Assembly (NCBI GenBank): GCA_945890865.1
Contig: CAMDDB010000022.1
Span: 1 to 10,413, forward strand
Direction: 5' to 3'
Length of the DNA stretch: 10,413 nucleotides
Origin: Flavobacterium psychrophilum
Lineage (GTDB): Bacteria; Bacteroidota; Bacteroidia; Flavobacteriales; Flavobacteriaceae
The position numbers were made by a program, and so were the translations under genes. Under the pieces are notes generated by a model. It was not told the origin of the DNA, made no database searches, and saw nothing but the letters and a program-made list of their open reading frames with translations. This document shows positions 7,759 through 10,413 of the stretch, in pieces; the first letter of the stretch is position 1; every line of letters starts with the position of its first letter.

Positions 7759-8851
7759 TAATTGATGTTGTAACATTCAGTACGCTATCATTATCCATCC
7801 CCGGCCAAACTGGCAAACTCAAACAGGTTCGAGCAATCTCTTCCGCTATGGGGAAGTCCCCCTCTTTGTAACCTAAATTTTTATACGCTTTCTGTAAATG
7901 TGGAGGCACCGGATAATGAATCATGGTTTGGATGCCCTTTTCATTTAACTCCTGCTGAAGCTTCTCCCGATTGGAAGTCCTGACCACATACAAATGGTAC
8001 ACATGATCAGCACTCTTATTAACCAAAGGTAAAACCAAATCATTTCTCATTTGCAAAGCTTCATTATACCATTGGGCAATCTCCTTGCGTTGATTCGTCC
8101 ATTCTTCCAGGTAGTTCAACTTCACTCGCAAAAATGCGGCTTGCATTTCATCTAATCGATTGTTGTACCCAATTTCCTCGTTGTAATATTTAACCGCAGA
8201 ACCATAGTTACGCAATGTTTTAATGCGATTGGCTAATTCTTCGTTATTTGTAGTTACCGCTCCTGCATCTCCTAAAGCCCCTAAATTCTTTCCCGGATAA
8301 AAGCTAGTGCCATTTACATCCCCGAATGATCCAGTAAGTTTTCCATTATACGAACTTAGATGGGCCTGTGCATTATCTTCCACCACATACAAATTATTGG
8401 CTTTCGCAATTTCCATTATGGCATCCATTTCACATGCTTGTCCGTACAGATGAACGGGCATTATCGCTTTCGTTTTCTTCGTTATGGCGTGAACTATTAA
8501 TTCTGGATTGATATTGTAGGTTTCCATCCGCGGCTCCACAAATACGGGTGTTGCGCCCACATGAGACACCGCTAAGGCCGTTGCGATATAGGTATTCGAA
8601 GGAACTATTACTTCATCACCGGGCCCAATATGTAATGAACGTAATGCCAAAACCAATGCGTCTAATCCATTACTAACCCCTACTGCATATTTTGTATGAT
8701 TTAACTGCGCATATTCTGTCTCAAATTGGGCTAATTCTTGTCCTTGTATATACCAATGGCTATCGTAAACCCGCTGAAATGCGTATTGCATTTGCTCTCG
8801 GATTTGGGTGTGCATAGGTTGAAAATTAAGAATTTGAAGAATTTTTTTCAT
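7751..8851 (-). CDS. fdtB: FdtB/QdtB-like dTDP-3-amino-3,6-dideoxyhexose transaminase
   Basis: DegT/DnrJ/EryC1-family PLP aminotransferase of 366 residues, full length for the group. After isomerisation by FdtA or QdtA, this type aminates C3 of dTDP-3-keto-6-deoxyhexose. Motifs: [18 protein letters not shown] (27-44), GVSNGLDAL (58-66), [19 protein letters not shown] (76-94), [13 protein letters not shown] (131-143), VVEDNAQAH with D159, [14 protein letters not shown] with the PLP lysine K188, [12 protein letters not shown] (228-239), and YHLYVVR near the end. The F-x-P-G-K-N-L-G context of the lysine and the N-R-L-D-E-M-Q stretch are typical of 3-aminotransferases rather than of WecE, which has S-F-H-E-T-K-N. 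The FdtA-like remnant three genes upstream agrees. The start ATG lies six bases after the GNAT stop. FdtB (galacto) and QdtB (gluco) cannot be separated by eye. Confidence 0.82.
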   Translation of the reverse strand: MKKILQILNFQPMHTQIREQMQYAFQRVYDSHWYIQGQELAQFETEYAQLNHTKYAVGVSNGLDALVLALRSLHIGPGDEVIVPSNTYIATALAVSHVGATPVFVEPRMETYNINPELIVHAITKKTKAIMPVHLYGQACEMDAIMEIAKANNLYVVEDNAQAHLSSYNGKLTGSFGDVNGTSFYPGKNLGALGDAGAVTTNNEELANRIKTLRNYGSAVKYYNEEIGYNNRLDEMQAAFLRVKLNYLEEWTNQRKEIAQWYNEALQMRNDLVLPLVNKSADHVYHLYVVRTSNREKLQQELNEKGIQTMIHYPVPPHLQKAYKNLGYKEGDFPIAEEIARTCLSLPVWPGMDNDSVLNVTTSING

Positions 8852-8857
8852 CTTGAA

Positions 8858-9400
8858 TTATTCTGTATAACCCGATATTATAGATTCTATTGAACTACGG
8901 ATTGACTCGTACGAGTCCTTTGTATAAATACCCAATAAATCTAAATCCGTTTGACCTAAAATCTCTACACCAAAACGTTTATGAAAATTAATTACTTTTT
9001 CATTATTTTTTCTTATGTCCATGTGACATTGAGAAAAGCCTAATTCATTAAATGCAAAATCATAAATGAGAAGCGCAGATTCTAATGCGGCATATTTTGT
9101 TTTATTACTATTTAAAATCCAGCTTCCCCAACAAAACGAATTTATATCCTTCTTAAAATCATAAATCCTCACAGTGCCTATCGGTTCTCCAGATCGTTTT
9201 AAGCAAATTATAAAATAAAACTCTTCAGACTTTGCTTCCTTTTCTTTATAATGGTTAAGCCAATCAATTTGCTTTATTAGGCTATCGTCTACTTTTGATA
9301 AATATTTGTTATACGTTTCATCCGTTCTTAATCCCAATACGAAGGACGCATCTTTTATTTCGACAAACCTAAAAAATATAGTGTTTGATTCTAAAATCAT
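8858..9400 (-). CDS. GNAT-family sugar N-acyltransferase (RimJ/RimL type), probable partner of FdtB
   Basis: 180-residue GNAT-fold protein. Visible parts: IFFRFVEIKDASFVLGLR at the N-terminus, FYFIICLKRSGEPIGTVRIYDF (beta strands, 61-82), FCWGSWIL (89-96), then a helix ALESALLIYDFAFNELGFSQCHMDIRKNNEKVINFHKRFG (105-144, given here as a span), the usual C-terminal N-x-x-x-x-x-F-x-x-x-F-G pattern. The acetyl-CoA loop is unusual: NSNKTKYAALES stands where Q/R-x-x-G-x-G/A is expected. It starts in an ATGA overlap with the SDR stop, and GGAGG lies six bases before the ATG, though those bases also encode Gly-Gly of the SDR. The position between SDR and fdtB suggests that it N-acylates the 3-amino sugar. 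FdtC and QdtC proper are left-handed beta-helix enzymes, so this would be an analogue. The acyl group is unknown. Confidence 0.72.
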   Translation of the reverse strand: MILESNTIFFRFVEIKDASFVLGLRTDETYNKYLSKVDDSLIKQIDWLNHYKEKEAKSEEFYFIICLKRSGEPIGTVRIYDFKKDINSFCWGSWILNSNKTKYAALESALLIYDFAFNELGFSQCHMDIRKNNEKVINFHKRFGVEILGQTDLDLLGIYTKDSYESIRSSIESIISGYTE

Positions 9401-10074
9401 ATCAAACCTCCACTCAAATTTATGGACGATCCATTAATATAAGTACTATCAATAAGATACATTACTGTCCGCTTTATTTCTTCCTTGGGACATAGATTTT
9501 CAGAAGGGATATTCTCTTTAATTTTATTTAGGAACGCCTCTGGTACTTGCTTTATCATTCCAAGTTCAGAGTATCCCAAATCTATATTATTAATTAAAAT
9601 ATTAAAGCGCGCATTTTCTACCGCCAGGCTCTTTACCATTCCAGACAATGCGGCTTTAGATGCAGAATAGGCACTTACACCTGGTGTGGGCTTGATCGCC
9701 ACTACTGACGATAAATTTATTATTCTTCCGTATTTTTCCGCTCTCATTATCGGTAAAAGATTTTTGATAACATTAAAAGTGCCCTTTAAGTTTACATCAA
9801 TTACCTTATTCCATTCCTCTAAGTCCGTTTTGTGGGCAAATGCATTATAGGTAATTCCTGCACAATTAATTAGTACAATGTTTGAAAGCCTTGAACCAAA
9901 ATTTTTAACAAATTCTTCGACTGCTGAACCAGAGGTAATATCCAATAAGTAATAATCCTCATTATTGTTTTTTGGGGGTGTTGAATTGTAAAATCCAACT
10001 ATTTCATCTATTTGCCGTAGTTCATTAAACAAATAGAGACCCACACCGCTTGAAGCTCCTGTCACAATAATCAT
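9397..10074 (-). CDS. FabG-like short-chain dehydrogenase/reductase
   Basis: 225-residue classical SDR with an N-terminal Rossmann fold: TGASSGVG (5-12) binds NAD(P)H, LLDIT (43-47), NCAG (70-73), DVNLKG with N95, catalytic S123 in NLSSV, and Y136/K140 in SAYSASK. The spacing matches active family members. The usual N-x-x-x-P-G motif after the catalytic helix reads NNIDLGYSELGM (162-173), so the proline is leucine. It starts one base after the ketoisomerase stop and ends in an ATGA overlap with the GNAT gene, so it belongs to the same pathway block. What it reduces is not clear: a keto-sugar step, or a 3-keto-acyl precursor for a 3-hydroxyacyl group put on by the GNAT. The second idea is by analogy with the P. 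syringae flagellin viosamine island, whose FabG-like gene has ACP and ketosynthase partners not seen here. Confidence 0.8.
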   Translation of the reverse strand: MIIVTGASSGVGLYLFNELRQIDEIVGFYNSTPPKNNNEDYYLLDITSGSAVEEFVKNFGSRLSNIVLINCAGITYNAFAHKTDLEEWNKVIDVNLKGTFNVIKNLLPIMRAEKYGRIINLSSVVAIKPTPGVSAYSASKAALSGMVKSLAVENARFNILINNIDLGYSELGMIKQVPEAFLNKIKENIPSENLCPKEEIKRTVMYLIDSTYINGSSINLSGGLI

Positions 10075-10075
10075 C

Positions 10076-10413
10076 TTATCCGTTTTTATAATCCATTAAA
10101 TCCCTAATATAATCTTCCTCATCATATTCGTGCGACGCTAACACCAAACAGATTCCTCCGCCACTAAAGTTATTCAAATCCCTCCAAATACCTGGACCTA
10201 TTCATAAACCTTGATCCGGTTGATTTAATGTATATTTCAATTTGTCAATGCCATCAAATAATTCAATGTCAAAACTTCCCGAAATAGCAACCACTAATTG
10301 GAACAATTCTTTGTGTGCATGAGCTCCGCGATCCGCCCTATTGGGAACATCGTACAAATAATAAACCCGCTTTGTTTCAAACGGTATTAATTCTAAATTA
10401 TTTATTGTAGTGA
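10076..10413 (-). pseudogene. fdtA: FdtA/QdtA-like dTDP-4-keto-6-deoxyglucose 3,4-ketoisomerase, interrupted by TGA and cut by window edge
   Basis: Cupin-fold (WxcM-like) sugar 3,4-ketoisomerase, the step before a C3 aminotransferase such as the FdtB-like gene three places downstream. Read in one frame from 10411: 69 codons including IPFETKRVYYLYDVPNRADRG, the AHAHKEL motif with the two catalytic histidines, and LVVAISGSFDIEL. Then comes TGA at 10202-10204, followed in the same frame by IGPGIWRDLNNFSGGG and ICLVLASHEYDEEDYIRD to TAA at 10078-10076 (41 codons). Both halves match the family and no base is gained or lost. Family members usually have an aromatic residue at the stop position, so TGG (Trp) to TGA is the simplest change. 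About 20 N-terminal residues lie outside the window. No ATG soon after the stop would allow a useful restart. It could also be a sequencing error in an intact gene. Confidence 0.85.

Noticed and set aside
10076..10201. Separate small protein from the part after the TGA
   Set aside because: There is no ATG in frame until five codons before the end, and the residues are simply the C-terminal third of the ketoisomerase.
10202..10204. TGA read as tryptophan through an alternative genetic code
   Set aside because: TGA ends at least three other genes here at sensible places (SDR at 9397-9399, second GT2 at 4266-4268, wecD-like at 3554-3556), and tryptophan is written TGG throughout.
1..10413. CRISPR arrays, tRNA or rRNA genes, insertion sequences, attachment sites
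   Set aside because: No spaced repeats, cloverleaf-type segments, transposase-like frames or terminal inverted repeats were seen; coding sequence fills almost the whole window.

Overview
All recognisable genes in this window lie on the minus strand and are read from the right edge to the left edge. They form one very compact block of eleven genes. No gene-sized stretch is left unexplained: the largest gap is 61 bases (806-866) and most junctions abut or overlap. The content is a surface-polysaccharide (O-antigen or capsule type) locus. The low G+C, weak use of Shine-Dalgarno sites and family content suggest a Bacteroidota bacterium, but this is inference and the window holds no taxonomic marker.

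In transcription order: (1) an FdtA/QdtA-like dTDP-sugar 3,4-ketoisomerase, cut by the right edge and interrupted by an in-frame TGA at 10202-10204; (2) a FabG-like SDR oxidoreductase; (3) a GNAT acyltransferase; (4) an FdtB-like PLP sugar aminotransferase; (5) a GtrB/ArnC-like membrane-anchored GT2; (6) a polytopic GT-C-like membrane protein; (7) a second GtrB-like GT2; (8) a WecD-like N-acetyltransferase; (9) a WecE-like aminotransferase; (10) a second GT-C-like membrane protein; (11) a Wzm-type ABC-2 export permease, cut by the left edge.

The layout reads as two parallel aminosugar lines. Genes 1-6 would make a 3-amino-3,6-dideoxyhexose, N-acylate it, load it on polyprenyl phosphate (GT2) and transfer it in the periplasm (GT-C). 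Genes 7-10 would do the same with dTDP-4-acetamido-4,6-dideoxygalactose (Fuc4NAc). Both start from dTDP-4-keto-6-deoxyglucose, whose RmlA/RmlB synthesis is not in the window. The ABC permease implies that the main chain is finished in the cytoplasm and exported by Wzm/Wzt. The GT-C proteins could then decorate it after export. No GtrA-like flippase, Wzt ATPase, Wzx or Wzy is visible.

The main oddity is the stop codon inside the ketoisomerase. The reading frame and family residues continue intact on both sides of it, so it is a recent nonsense mutation, a sequencing error, or a readthrough site. If real, it would cut off the first aminosugar line while leaving all its downstream genes intact.
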